Shown here: in pieces, positions 8,774-18,238 of the stretch
How positions within the stretch are numbered: position 1 is the first letter of the stretch
Layout: every line of letters starts with the position of its first letter
NCBI RefSeq assembly: GCF_902506605.1
Contig: NZ_LR733979.1
Span: 135,468 to 199,467, forward strand
Source: Sphingomonas sp. AX6
GTDB taxonomy: Bacteria; Pseudomonadota; Alphaproteobacteria; Sphingomonadales; Sphingomonadaceae
Direction: 5' to 3'
Length of the DNA: 64,000 nucleotides
The notes under the pieces: model-generated
Told to the model about the DNA's origin: nothing
The model's database searches: none
The model's input: the letters and a program-made list of their open reading frames with translations, nothing else
Made by a program: the position numbers and the translations under genes

Positions 8774-10425
8774 GCATCGACAGGCGTGATGCACTCGGCC
8801 TGATCGGACTTGGCGCGGCGGGGATTTCCCTGCCGCGTGTAGCGTTCTCGCTTGGCGCGGACCAGGGATCGCGCGCCACCTCTTCGCTCGATCCGCACAC
8901 CGCGATGCAATGGGCGCGGGGGATCGAGGGTCAGCGCAAGGCCGATCTGGGCGATGGCAATTTCCTCAACCCCGTCTTCTCGGGTGACCGGCCCGACCCG
9001 ACGATCCTGCGCGACGGCGAGGATTATTACCTGACCTTTTCCAGCTTTGACGCCTATCCCGGCATCGTCATCTGGCACAGCCGCGATCTGGTGAACTGGC
9101 GTGCCGTCACCGCGGCGCTTCGGACCCCGATCGGATCGGTCTGGGCGCCCGAATTGTGCAAGCATGGCGACCGGTTCTACGTTTACATCCCGGCGCGCTT
9201 TCCCGATTACAAATCGATCTATGTCATCCATGCCGAGCGGATCGAGGGGCCGTGGTCGGAGCCCATCGACCTGAAACTGCCGCTCCACATTGACCCCGGC
9301 CATGCGGTGGGAGAGGAGGGCACGCGCTGGTTGTTCCTGTCGGGCGGCGACCGGGTGAAGCTGGCACCCGACGGGCTGTCGACGGTGGGCGGAGTCGAGC
9401 ATGTCTATGACCCGTGGCGCTACCCCGAGGACTGGGTGGTCGAAACCTTTGCGCCCGAGGGGCCGAAGATCGTCCGGCGCGGCGATTATTACTATATGAC
9501 CACCGCGGTCGGCGGGACGGCGGGTCCGCCGACCGGCCACATGGTCATCATGGCGCGGTCGCGGACCATCGACGGGCAGTGGGAGCACGCGCCCAACAAT
9601 CCTCAGATCCGAACGCAAAGCGCGACGGAGAAATGGTGGTCGCGCGGTCATGCGACGCTGTTCGAGGGGCCGGGGGGGCAGTGGTGGATGATCTATCACG
9701 GTTATGAAAACGGCTATTGGACGTTGGGGCGGCAAGCGCTGCTCGAACCCGTTCGATGGACCCCGGACGGCTGGATCGAACCGCTGGGCGGCGACCTGTC
9801 GAAACCGCTCAAAAAGCCAGTGGAACGTGACGCGGTGCCGCACGGCCAAGCGCTGTCGGACGATTTCTCGACCGACAAATTCGGGGTGCAATGGAGCTTT
9901 TACGATCCGGCCAAGGGCGAAGCGTCGCGACTGCGGCGTGACAGCGGCATGCTGCATGTGAAGGCCAAGGGTACGACCCCCGGCGATTGTTCGCCGATCA
10001 CCTGTATCGCGGGAGACCAGGCGTACCGGTTCGAATGCGACATCGAGGTCGATGACGGCGCGGAAGCCGGATTGCTGCTATTCTACAACCGGCGGCTCTA
10101 TGCTGGCCTTGGCCTCGGCGCGAAGGGGTTGGTGATGCACCGGTACGGCCTGCAACGCCCGCGAGGTGCCATACCGGGGCAGCGTGAGGCAGGCGCCGCC
10201 GCCGTGCGCAGGCTGCGCATCCGAATGTTGAACGACCGCAACATCCTGACCATCCACACCAGCGCCGATGGCGGCGCACATTGGCAGAAGTTCGACGTCC
10301 AGATGGAAGTATCGGGCTATCACCACAATGTCGCGTATGACTTTCTCAGCTTGCGTCCCGCGCTTTATGCGGCGGGGAAAGGAGAAGCGCGCTTTCGCGA
10401 TTTTCGGTTCGAAGCGTTGCCGTGA
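8770..10425 (+). CDS. Tat-exported glycoside hydrolase family 43 (beta-xylosidase/arabinofuranosidase type)
   Basis: A 551-residue protein beginning at GTG within the receptor stop (GTGA overlap). Residues 1-27 (SIDRRDALGLIGLGAAG) look like a twin-arginine signal. The five-bladed GH43 core shows RPDPTILRDG (catalytic base Asp near 76), SVWAPELC (about 124-131) and FAPEGPKIV with the likely acid Glu near 230. Residues ~365-550 form a second beta-sandwich domain like those at the C-terminus of beta-xylosidases. It would trim arabinose, xylose or galactose side chains from material bound or imported by the coupled receptor. The exact substrate cannot be read from the sequence. Confidence 0.83.
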   Translation: MSIDRRDALGLIGLGAAGISLPRVAFSLGADQGSRATSSLDPHTAMQWARGIEGQRKADLGDGNFLNPVFSGDRPDPTILRDGEDYYLTFSSFDAYPGIVIWHSRDLVNWRAVTAALRTPIGSVWAPELCKHGDRFYVYIPARFPDYKSIYVIHAERIEGPWSEPIDLKLPLHIDPGHAVGEEGTRWLFLSGGDRVKLAPDGLSTVGGVEHVYDPWRYPEDWVVETFAPEGPKIVRRGDYYYMTTAVGGTAGPPTGHMVIMARSRTIDGQWEHAPNNPQIRTQSATEKWWSRGHATLFEGPGGQWWMIYHGYENGYWTLGRQALLEPVRWTPDGWIEPLGGDLSKPLKKPVERDAVPHGQALSDDFSTDKFGVQWSFYDPAKGEASRLRRDSGMLHVKAKGTTPGDCSPITCIAGDQAYRFECDIEVDDGAEAGLLLFYNRRLYAGLGLGAKGLVMHRYGLQRPRGAIPGQREAGAAAVRRLRIRMLNDRNILTIHTSADGGAHWQKFDVQMEVSGYHHNVAYDFLSLRPALYAAGKGEARFRDFRFEALP

Positions 10426-10560
10426 CGGGCAGGCATGGGGATCGCCTTTAGGGCGTGATCGGAAAACTGCGCTCGATATCGACCGATTTATCGGCCAAAT
10501 CATCCTGCGAGCGAGTATCATGCCGAACTCCGTGCCATTCAGTCCAACGGAAAGCGCCCA

Positions 10561-11979
10561 GTGACCGAACAACTCCAGCTTCATTCCGACCGCCTGTTTC
10601 CTGCCGATCCGGGCACGCGCGCGATCGCGCGGCGGCTGTATGAAAGGGTCGCCGATCTGCCGATCCTGTCGCCGCACGGCCATACCGACCCCAGATGGTG
10701 GGCGACGGATGCGCCGTTCGACAACCCCACCGCGCTGCTGATCACGCCCGATCATTATGTATTCCGGATGCTCTATTCGCAGGGGATCGACCTGGAGGCG
10801 TTGGGGATCCCGCGCGCCGATGGCCGTGCCGCCGACGTCGATCCGCGCGCGGTCTGGCACATCCTGGCGAACAACTATCACCTGTTCCGAGGCACGCCGT
10901 CGCGGATGTGGCTGGACTGGGTGTTTTCGAAAAGCTTCGGGATCGATGTCGCCTTGTCGGCGGCGACCGCCGATCATTATTACGACACCATCGACGCGGC
11001 GCTGAAGACCGACGCGTTTCGCCCGCGCGCGTTGTTCGAACGCTATAACATCGAATTGATCGCCACGACCGAAGGGCCGCTCGACGATCTGCGCCACCAC
11101 CGCGCGATTGCGGAATCGGGCTGGAAGGGCCGTGTCATCACCGCCTATCGCCCCGATGCAGTTGTTGATCCGGAATTCGAGGGGTTTGCCGATAATTTGA
11201 AGGCGTTCGGTGAACTAACCGGCGAAGAGGTCTCCACCTGGGCAGGCTATCTCGCTGCGCATCGCAACCGGCGCGCCTATTTCGCGGAGGTGGGCGGGGC
11301 GACCTCGACCGATCACGGCCATCCTACGGCCGCCACCGCCAATCTGTCCGACGAAGACGCGGCTCAGCTATACCAGCGCGTGACAGCGGGCAGCGCGAGT
11401 GCGGCGGACGCCGAAACCTTCCGCGCGCAGATGCTGACCGAGATGGCAAAGATGAGCCTGGACGACGGACTGGTCATGCAGATCCATCCGGGTAGCTGCC
11501 GCAACCACAATGCGAAATTGTTCGACCGTTATGGCCGCGACAAGGGGGCGGATATTCCGACCCGCACCGATTATGTCGGGGCGCTCAAACCCATGCTCGA
11601 CGTGGTCGGGAACGAGCGCGATCTGACGATCATTCTCTTCACGCTCGACGAAAGCGTCTATGCCCGCGAACTGGCACCGCTGGCGGGGCATTATCCTTGT
11701 TTGAAGCTCGGCCCGTCCTGGTGGTTCCACGACAGTCCCGAAGGGATGCGCCGGTTTCGCGAGATGACCACCGAGACCGCGGGTTTCTACAACACCGTCG
11801 GGTTCAACGACGATACCCGCGCGTTCCTGTCTATACCCGCGCGGCACGATGTCGCGCGGCGGATGGATTGCGGGTTCCTCGCGCGGCTGGTCGCCGAACA
11901 CCGGATCGGCGAGGACGAGGCGCACGAACTGGCCCACGCGCTGACCTACGAATTGGCCAAGGCGGCGTATAGATTATGA
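10561..11979 (+). CDS. uxaC: glucuronate/galacturonate isomerase
   Basis: A 472-residue protein matching UxaC over its full length. It shows ILSPHGHTDPRWWATD near residues 34-50, a metal-binding amidohydrolase-like HxH, followed by NPTALLITPDHYVFRML, a late MQIHPGSCRNHN and FNDDTRAFLSIPARHDVARR. The enzyme isomerises D-glucuronate to D-fructuronate and D-galacturonate to D-tagaturonate in the cytoplasm. The GTG start follows GGAAAG at 6 bp. The stop overlaps the next start by 4 bp (ATGA), so the three-gene uxaC-reductase-uxaA unit is translationally coupled. It follows the GH43 gene after 135 bp in which no gene is seen. Confidence 0.93.
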   Translation: MTEQLQLHSDRLFPADPGTRAIARRLYERVADLPILSPHGHTDPRWWATDAPFDNPTALLITPDHYVFRMLYSQGIDLEALGIPRADGRAADVDPRAVWHILANNYHLFRGTPSRMWLDWVFSKSFGIDVALSAATADHYYDTIDAALKTDAFRPRALFERYNIELIATTEGPLDDLRHHRAIAESGWKGRVITAYRPDAVVDPEFEGFADNLKAFGELTGEEVSTWAGYLAAHRNRRAYFAEVGGATSTDHGHPTAATANLSDEDAAQLYQRVTAGSASAADAETFRAQMLTEMAKMSLDDGLVMQIHPGSCRNHNAKLFDRYGRDKGADIPTRTDYVGALKPMLDVVGNERDLTIILFTLDESVYARELAPLAGHYPCLKLGPSWWFHDSPEGMRRFREMTTETAGFYNTVGFNDDTRAFLSIPARHDVARRMDCGFLARLVAEHRIGEDEAHELAHALTYELAKAAYRL

Positions 11980-13409
11980 GCGTGCGGCTCGATCGGTCGG
12001 CGTCGGCCAGCGCCCGCGATGGCGTTCTGTGGCCCGCATACGATCCGGGCGAACATGGCACCGGCATAATCCACCTGGGCATCGGCGCATTCCACCGCGC
12101 GCATCAGGCGGTCTATACCGATGATGTGCTGGCGAGCGCAGGCGGCGACTGGCGGATTACCGGCGTTTCGCTCAGGTCCGCCAGCGTGCGCGATCAGCTC
12201 GAGCCCCAGTACGGCCTCTACGCCGTGCTCGAACTCGGCAATGCGGGCGAGCGGTTGCGCGTGATCGGTGCGGTGGACCGCGTCCTGGTCGCGTCCGAAC
12301 AGCCCGATGCGGTGATCGCCGCGATCGCCGATCCGGCGACGCACATCGTCTCGCTGACCGTCACGGAGAAGGGATATTGTCACGATCCCGCGACCGGGCG
12401 GATGGATCCGCACCATCCGGCCATCGCGCGGGAATTGACGGGCGGCGCGGTAGAGACCGCGATCGGTTATCTGGCAAAGGGTTTGCGCGCGCGCGCCGAC
12501 GCGGGTGACGGGCCGGTGACGTTGCTGTCTTGCGACAACCTCCCGCACAATGGCGTGGTGTTGGGACAGGTACTGCGAGATTATCTGACCGCCTCCGACC
12601 CCGACCTGATCGACTGGATCGATGCGCATGTCCGCACGCCTGCGACGATGGTCGACCGCATCGTCCCCGCGAGTACGCCCGACGACCTCGACCGGGTGGA
12701 GGCGTTGCTCGGGCAGCGCGACGAAGGCGCGGTCAAGGCGGAGCCGTTCAGCCAATGGGTGATCGAGGATGATTTCGCCGGGCCGCGCCCTGCGTGGGAG
12801 ACGGCAGGCGCGCAATTCGTCGCCGATGTTCGCCCGTTCGAACTCGCCAAGCTCAGGATGCTCAATGGCGCGCATTCGACGCTTGCCTATCTGGGGTTGA
12901 TTGCCGGTCATGAAACGGTGGATCAGGCGGTCGCCGACCCCGCCATCCGGGATGTGGTCGATCGATTGATGCGCGAGGAGGCGGCGACGACATTGCCGGT
13001 AGTCGCGGGGCTCGACCCGCACGCCTATGCCGACGCGCTGCTCGCCCGCTTCGCCAATCCGGCGCTGCGCCACAAGCTGATTCAGATCGCGATGGATGGT
13101 TCGCAGAAGCTGCCCCAGCGGCTGCTCGGCACGATTGCCGATGCGCGCGCGAAGGGCATCGATCCGCATGCTGCGATCACCGGCGTCGCGGCTTGGATGC
13201 GCCATGTGGAACGCGTTGGCCGCGCGATCGACGATCCGATGGCGGACGCGCTTGGCCGTATTCCGGAAAGCGCTGCCGATGATGCCGCACTGATCGACGG
13301 CCTGTTGGACGTGCGCGCGATCTTCGGCGACCTGTCGGATGCCGACTGGCTGCGCGCCGCGCTCCGCTCCGCGATCGCGCGCCTTCCGATCGGTCGCGAG
13401 TCGGCATGA
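11976..13409 (+). CDS. hexuronate reductase of the mannitol dehydrogenase family (fructuronate or tagaturonate reductase)
   Basis: A 477-residue polyol-specific long-chain dehydrogenase. The N-terminal nucleotide-binding part reads IIHLGIGAFHRAHQAVY, and the catalytic KLRMLNGAH (K..N..H) lies near residues 292-300. It reduces the UxaC product with NAD(P)H: fructuronate to mannonate (UxuB) or tagaturonate to altronate (UxaB). The sequence style, especially LGIGAFHRAHQ, is closer to UxuB, while the coupled downstream gene is altronate dehydratase, which would need UxaB activity. No mannonate dehydratase gene is in the window. A single enzyme serving tagaturonate, or both branches, is the likeliest reading, so no symbol is given. 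Confidence 0.85.
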   Translation: MSVRLDRSASASARDGVLWPAYDPGEHGTGIIHLGIGAFHRAHQAVYTDDVLASAGGDWRITGVSLRSASVRDQLEPQYGLYAVLELGNAGERLRVIGAVDRVLVASEQPDAVIAAIADPATHIVSLTVTEKGYCHDPATGRMDPHHPAIARELTGGAVETAIGYLAKGLRARADAGDGPVTLLSCDNLPHNGVVLGQVLRDYLTASDPDLIDWIDAHVRTPATMVDRIVPASTPDDLDRVEALLGQRDEGAVKAEPFSQWVIEDDFAGPRPAWETAGAQFVADVRPFELAKLRMLNGAHSTLAYLGLIAGHETVDQAVADPAIRDVVDRLMREEAATTLPVVAGLDPHAYADALLARFANPALRHKLIQIAMDGSQKLPQRLLGTIADARAKGIDPHAAITGVAAWMRHVERVGRAIDDPMADALGRIPESAADDAALIDGLLDVRAIFGDLSDADWLRAALRSAIARLPIGRESA

Positions 13410-14908
13410 GCCGGTTGCTACACCCGAACCCGGGCGATCCCGTCGCCATCGCCCTCGATGCACTCGCACCTGGCGACACAGCAGGCGACGTAACCGTGCG
13501 CGACGCCATCCCGGCCGGGCACAAGATCGCGGTGCGCGGCATCGCGGCAGGCGAGCCGGTCCGCAAATTCGGCCATGTCATCGGTCGCGCCACGCGCGCG
13601 ATTGGCGCGGGCGAACACGTCCATGTCCACAACCTTGCATTCGAGCCACAAGCCACGGCTCAGGGGATCGCGCGCGACGTGCCGCCCGCATTGCCACCGC
13701 GCGACGCTTGGTTCGACGGCTATCTCCGCGACGATGGCCGGGTCGGCACACGCAACTTCATCGGCATCCTGACGTCGGTCAATTGTTCGGCCAGCGTCGC
13801 GCGTGCGGTTGAACGGCACTTCACCCCCGAACGCCTTTCGCCCTTCGCGAATGTCGACGGGGTCGCGGCGTTCACCCACCAAAGTGGTTGCGGGCTGGCG
13901 CATGACGGCCAGGGGATCGCCAATCTCCGCCGCACGATCGCCGGTTATGCGCGCCACCCCAATTTCGCAGGCATCGTCCTGATCGGGCTGGGATGCGAAG
14001 TGAATCAGGTCGATCCGCTGTTGAGCGAAGCGGGGCTCACCCCCTCAGACAGCTTGCGCGTGGTCGGTATTCAGGACACCGGCGGCACCCGCGCCGCCAT
14101 TGCGGCAGGCATTGCGGCGGTGGAGGCGATGCTGCCGCTGGCGAACGCGGAACGTCGTAGCCGGATGTCTGCGGCGCATCTGACCATCGGCATGCAGTGC
14201 GGCGGATCGGACGGGTATTCCGCGCTGACCGCCAACCCCGCGTTGGGCCGCGCCGCCGACCGGTTGGTCGCAGCGGGCGGGCGGGTGGTGTTATCCGAAA
14301 CGCCGGAAATCTTCGGTGCCGAAGACCTGCTGCTCGCCCGCGCCACCAATGGCGAGGTCGCCGAAAAACTCACCGAGCGGATCGACTGGTGGCAGGATTA
14401 CGCGTCGCAGCACGGTGCCGACCTCAACAACAATCCCTCCCCCGGCAATATCGCGGGCGGGATCACCACCATCCTCGAAAAGTCGCTGGGCGCAGTCGCG
14501 AAGGCGGGGTTGAGCCCGCTCAACGCGGTGATCGACTATGCCGCGCCGATTACCGCGCCTGGCCTGACCTTCATGGATTCGCCCGGTTACGACCCGGCAT
14601 CGGCGACGGGCCAGATCGCGGGCGGCGCGAATCTGGTCGTGTTCACCACCGGTCGCGGTTCGGTGTTCGGATCGAAGCCTGCGCCGACGATCAAGATTGC
14701 GTCCAACTCCGCGCTCGCCGCGCATATGGCCGAGGATATCGACCTCGACTGCGGACGATTGCTGTTGGGTGAGGTGACGCTCGACCAATTGGGCGACGAG
14801 ATGTTCAAGCTCATCCTGCGCATCGCCAGCGGCACGCCCAGCGCGTCCGAGCAAAGCGGGCTGGGGGGTGAGGAATTCGTCCCCTGGGTGCCGGGGGCGA
14901 TGTTCTAG
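13406..14908 (+). CDS. uxaA: altronate dehydratase
   Basis: A 500-residue protein that fits UxaA. An N-terminal SAF domain (about residues 1-95) includes IPAGHKIAVRGIAAGEPVRKFG and ends in HVHVHNL. The catalytic part shows GRVGTRNFIGILTSVNCSA, FTHQSGCGLA, GMQCGGSDGYSALTANPALG and NNPSPGNIAGGITTILEKS. It dehydrates altronate to 2-keto-3-deoxygluconate, an iron-dependent reaction in the cytoplasm. Its start overlaps the reductase stop (ATGA). Together with UxaC, the reductase and KdgK it completes galacturonate conversion to KDPG. Confidence 0.93.
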   Translation: MSRLLHPNPGDPVAIALDALAPGDTAGDVTVRDAIPAGHKIAVRGIAAGEPVRKFGHVIGRATRAIGAGEHVHVHNLAFEPQATAQGIARDVPPALPPRDAWFDGYLRDDGRVGTRNFIGILTSVNCSASVARAVERHFTPERLSPFANVDGVAAFTHQSGCGLAHDGQGIANLRRTIAGYARHPNFAGIVLIGLGCEVNQVDPLLSEAGLTPSDSLRVVGIQDTGGTRAAIAAGIAAVEAMLPLANAERRSRMSAAHLTIGMQCGGSDGYSALTANPALGRAADRLVAAGGRVVLSETPEIFGAEDLLLARATNGEVAEKLTERIDWWQDYASQHGADLNNNPSPGNIAGGITTILEKSLGAVAKAGLSPLNAVIDYAAPITAPGLTFMDSPGYDPASATGQIAGGANLVVFTTGRGSVFGSKPAPTIKIASNSALAAHMAEDIDLDCGRLLLGEVTLDQLGDEMFKLILRIASGTPSASEQSGLGGEEFVPWVPGAMF

Positions 14909-14984
14909 GTCGGCGCCTTCGTCCCAACATTTCACGGAAAGTTCCGGGCTGCCCCGCCGGGTCGTACCCGCTATCCTCCGCCAG

Positions 14985-15779
14985 ATGACTCACATTCGAA
15001 TCGGCATTGGCGGCTGGACCTACGAACCGTGGCGCGGCGGCGTGTTCTATCCGGAGGGCCATCCGCAGAGACGCGAACTGGAATATGCGTCGCGCGCGGT
15101 GACCGCGATCGAGGTCAACGGCACCTATTATTCGAGTTTCAAGCCCGACACTTTCGCCAAATGGGCAGCGGAAGTGCCCGACGATTTCGTGTTTGCCGTC
15201 AAGGCGTCGCGCTATGCGACCAACCGCAAGCGGTTGGACGAAGGCGGCGAATCGATCGCGAAGTTTCTGGGTCAGGGGATTACCGAACTCGGCCCGAAGC
15301 TGGGGCCGATTCTGTGGCAATTGGCCAATACCAAGAAGTTCGACCCGGATGAGATTGCCGGGTTCCTGAAGCTGCTGCCTGCGAAACAGGATGGTGTAGC
15401 GCTGCGCCATGCGGTGCAGGTGCGGCATGATAGTTTTCATGTGCCCGAATTTGTCGATCTGTGCCGGGCAGCGGGCGTGGCGATCGTCTACGCCGAGTCG
15501 GGCGATTACCCGGCGATCGCCGATGTGACGGGCGATTTCGTCTATGCGCGGCTGGAGAATGCGGAAAGTCGGTTCGCGGCGGGTTATGCGCCGTCGAAGC
15601 TGGACGAATGGGCGGATGCGGCTCAGGTCTGGGCAAAAGGTGGCGTGCCCGATCGGCTGCCGGTATTTGGCGGGGCGGCGGAGAAACGCGCACGCGACGT
15701 GTTCGTGTTCATGATCAACGGTGCCAAGGAAAAGGCACCCGCGGCGGCGCAGGCGTTGATCGAGCGGGTCAAACGCTGA
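14985..15779 (+). CDS. DUF72 family protein
   Basis: A 264-residue TIM-barrel protein of the DUF72 (YecE-like) family, recognisable by IRIGIGGWTYEPWRGGVFYP, IEVNGTYYSSFK, FAVKASRYATNRKRL, GPILWQLANTKKFD and VYAESGDYP. The biochemical role of the family is not established. The ATG at 14985 is chosen because the family begins a few residues before the RIGIGGW motif; an in-frame extension to 14868 would overlap uxaA. It follows uxaA by 76 bp but belongs to no clear pathway here. Confidence 0.85.
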   Translation: MTHIRIGIGGWTYEPWRGGVFYPEGHPQRRELEYASRAVTAIEVNGTYYSSFKPDTFAKWAAEVPDDFVFAVKASRYATNRKRLDEGGESIAKFLGQGITELGPKLGPILWQLANTKKFDPDEIAGFLKLLPAKQDGVALRHAVQVRHDSFHVPEFVDLCRAAGVAIVYAESGDYPAIADVTGDFVYARLENAESRFAAGYAPSKLDEWADAAQVWAKGGVPDRLPVFGGAAEKRARDVFVFMINGAKEKAPAAAQALIERVKR

Positions 15780-15791
15780 CGAACGGATGGT

Positions 15792-16898
15792 TTAAGGCCG
15801 CTCCGGGCTCGCCTTGTCCGAAACCATCCTTTCGCCGTCGATCACGATCGGGCTGGCGACACCGGGCAGGCCGTCCAGCATCACCTGCATCCCGCGCGCG
15901 ATCACTTGCGGATCGGCGAAGACCTCTGCCACCGTGTTGATCGGGCCTGCGGGGATGCCTGCAGCCTCGAGTTTCTCGTAGAGTTCGGCCTTGTCCCAGG
16001 CCCCGATCGCGGCGGCGAGGACGGGGATCATTGCGCGGCGGTTCTCGACCCGTCCCGGGTTGGTCGCGAACCGCAGGTCGTCGGCGAGATCAAGGGCGAG
16101 GACCGCGCACAGCCGCCGGAACTGGCCGTCATTGCCGACCGCGATGATCAGGTCGCCATCGGCGCAGGCAAAGGCCTGATAGGGGGCAAGGTTGGCGTGG
16201 CCGTTGCCCATGCGGTGGGGGACGTTGCCGCTCGCCATCCAGTTGAGCGCCTGGTTGGCGAGCACCGCCACCTGGGTATCTAGGAGCGCCATGTCGATAT
16301 GCGCGCCCTTGCCCGTCGCGTCGCGCTGGCGGAGCGCGGCGAGGATCGCGACAGCGGTATAGACGCCGGTGAAGATGTCGGCATAGGCGATGCCCGCTTT
16401 CTGGGGCGCGCCGTCGGGCTCCCCGGTCAGCGACATGATGCCGCCCATCGCCTGGATGATGAAATCGTACCCGGCGCGCGGTGCATAAGGCCCGGTCTGC
16501 CCGAAGCCGGTGATCGAGGCGACGATCAGGCGCGGGTTGAGGGTGCGGAGGCTGGCGGGATCGAGACCGTATTTGACGAGGCCGCCGACCTTGTAGTTTT
16601 CGATCACCACGTCGGCTTCGGCGACCAGCGCGCGGATTTCGGCCTGGCCTTGCGCCGTGGTGATATCGACCGCGCGGCTCGTTTTCCCGCGATTGGTCGA
16701 ATGGAAATAGGCGGCGTCGAGATCGTGGCCGTCCGCATCGTGGAGGAAGGGCGGCCCCCAGTGACGCGTGTCGTCGCCTGCGCCGGGACGTTCGATCTTG
16801 ACGACCTCGGCACCGAGATCGGCCAGGAGTTGCCCGCACCATGGCCCGGCGAGGATGCGGGCGAGTTCGACGACCTTGATGCCGGAGAGGGGTTTCAT
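15792..16898 (-). CDS. CaiB/BaiF family (type III) CoA-transferase
   Basis: A protein of about 368 residues with the family opening MKPLSGIKVVELARILAGP, the CoA-binding VVKIERPGAGDDTR segment and the catalytic-aspartate motif RAGYDFIIQAMGG (Asp near 145). These enzymes move CoA between carboxylic acids. The start at 16898 has GGGGA at good spacing; the ATG at 16910 is an alternative. Upstream on the same strand is a glutaryl-CoA dehydrogenase gene, separated by a REP-like element, so glutarate activation to glutaryl-CoA is a sensible but unproven role. Confidence 0.85.
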   Translation of the reverse strand: MKPLSGIKVVELARILAGPWCGQLLADLGAEVVKIERPGAGDDTRHWGPPFLHDADGHDLDAAYFHSTNRGKTSRAVDITTAQGQAEIRALVAEADVVIENYKVGGLVKYGLDPASLRTLNPRLIVASITGFGQTGPYAPRAGYDFIIQAMGGIMSLTGEPDGAPQKAGIAYADIFTGVYTAVAILAALRQRDATGKGAHIDMALLDTQVAVLANQALNWMASGNVPHRMGNGHANLAPYQAFACADGDLIIAVGNDGQFRRLCAVLALDLADDLRFATNPGRVENRRAMIPVLAAAIGAWDKAELYEKLEAAGIPAGPINTVAEVFADPQVIARGMQVMLDGLPGVASPIVIDGERMVSDKASPERP

Positions 16899-16911
16899 CT
16901 CATTCCCCATC

Positions 16912-17009
16912 CGTCACCCCAGCCAAAGTGCCGGGGTCCACCGTCCGGCAAGCGACGCGTCCGTTGCGTACGCGGCCCGGTGGATGCCGGAACAAGTCCG
17001 GCATGACGG
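16912..17009. repeat. pair of facing REP-like palindromes
   Basis: The left copy is CGTCACCCCAGCCAAAGTGC... (16912-16942) and the right copy is TGGATGCCGGAACAAGTCCG... ending GCATGACGG (16981-17009). The sequence is degenerate relative to the copies at 2961 and 63147. Here it lies within a same-strand gene pair rather than between convergent genes. Confidence 0.7.
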
Positions 17010-17036
17010 AAAATGGGGGGCAGTCCCGCGCGAAAC

Positions 17037-18221
17037 TCAAAAAGCCGCGATCCCCGTGATCGCGCGGCCCAGGATCAGGCCGTGGACGTCGTGCGTGCCT
17101 TCGTAGGTATTGACCGTTTCCAGGTTGATGGCGTGGCGCAGGACGTGGAATTCGGCGGCGATGCCGTTGCCGCCGTGCATGTCGCGCGCGACGCGGGCGA
17201 TATCGAGCGCCTTGCCGCAATTGTTGCGCTTGATGATCGAGATCGCTTCGGGCGCGAGCGTGCCGTCGTCGAACATGCGGCCTGCACGCAGGCAGGCGTT
17301 GAGGCCGAGCGCGATTTCGGTCTGCATGTTGGCGAGCTTCATCTGGACGAGCTGGGTCGCCGCGAGGGGTCGCCCGAATTGCTGGCGTTCGAGCGTGTAG
17401 CTGCGTGCCGCCTCCATGCAGAATTCCGCCGCGCCCATCGTGCCCCAGGCGATGCCGTAGCGTGCGCGGTTGAGACAGCCGAACGGGCCTTTCAGCCCCT
17501 GTACCTCGGGCAGCAGCGCGTCCTCGCCGACTTCGACGCCGTCCATGACGATTTCGCCGGTGATCGACGCGCGCAGGCTCAGTTTGCCCTCGATCTTGGG
17601 CGCCGAAAGCCCCGCCATGCCCTTTTCGAGGACGAAGCCCTTGATCCCGCCGCCATGCGCATCGGATTTCGCCCAGACCACGAACACATCGGCGATCGGC
17701 GAATTGGTGATCCACATCTTGGTGCCCGTTAGCCGGTATCCGCCGTCGATCTTTTCCGCACGGGTCCGCATGCCGCCGGGATCGGAGCCCGCATCGGGTT
17801 CGGTCAGACCGAAACAGCCGACCCATTCGCCGCTGGCGAGCTTGGGCAGGTATTTGCGCTTCTGTTCCTCGGTTCCGTAGGCGTTGATCGGGTGCATCAC
17901 GAGGGACGACTGTACGCTCATCGCCGAGCGATAACCGCTGTCCACCGCCTCTACCTCCCGCGCGACCAGCCCGTAAGAGACATAGCCTAATCCTGCGCCG
18001 CCATATTCTTCCGGGACGGTCGCGCCGAGCAGGCCGAGCTGACCCATTTCGCGCATGATCTCACGGTCGAAATCCTCGTCGAGATAGGCGCGGGTGACGC
18101 GCGGGAGCAGGCGTTCACGGGCATAGCTGCGCGCCGAATCGCGCACCATGCGCTCTTCGTCGGTCAACTGTGCGTCGAGCGCGAAGGGGTCCTGCCAGTC
18201 GAAGCGGCCCATATCTGCCAT
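17037..18221 (-). CDS. gcdH: glutaryl-CoA dehydrogenase (acyl-CoA dehydrogenase family)
   Basis: A 394-residue flavoprotein that matches glutaryl-CoA dehydrogenases over its length: [22 protein letters not shown] at the N-terminus, [31 protein letters not shown], and the catalytic glutamate in [16 protein letters not shown] near residue 374. It oxidises and decarboxylates glutaryl-CoA to crotonyl-CoA in lysine, tryptophan and glutarate breakdown, passing electrons to ETF. The ATG at 18221 follows AAGGACG. It starts 17 bp after the Mic60-like gene and precedes a CaiB-type CoA-transferase on the same strand. Confidence 0.9.
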   Translation of the reverse strand: MADMGRFDWQDPFALDAQLTDEERMVRDSARSYARERLLPRVTRAYLDEDFDREIMREMGQLGLLGATVPEEYGGAGLGYVSYGLVAREVEAVDSGYRSAMSVQSSLVMHPINAYGTEEQKRKYLPKLASGEWVGCFGLTEPDAGSDPGGMRTRAEKIDGGYRLTGTKMWITNSPIADVFVVWAKSDAHGGGIKGFVLEKGMAGLSAPKIEGKLSLRASITGEIVMDGVEVGEDALLPEVQGLKGPFGCLNRARYGIAWGTMGAAEFCMEAARSYTLERQQFGRPLAATQLVQMKLANMQTEIALGLNACLRAGRMFDDGTLAPEAISIIKRNNCGKALDIARVARDMHGGNGIAAEFHVLRHAINLETVNTYEGTHDVHGLILGRAITGIAAF

Positions 18222-18238
18222 GTCGAATTCGTCCTTGT

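Noticed and set aside
10426..10560. Possible operator or small gene between GH43 and uxaC
   Set aside because: An inverted-looking CGATATCGACCGATTTATCGG is present, but it does not match the TGACACCGGT motif and no frame has a ribosome site, so it was not annotated.
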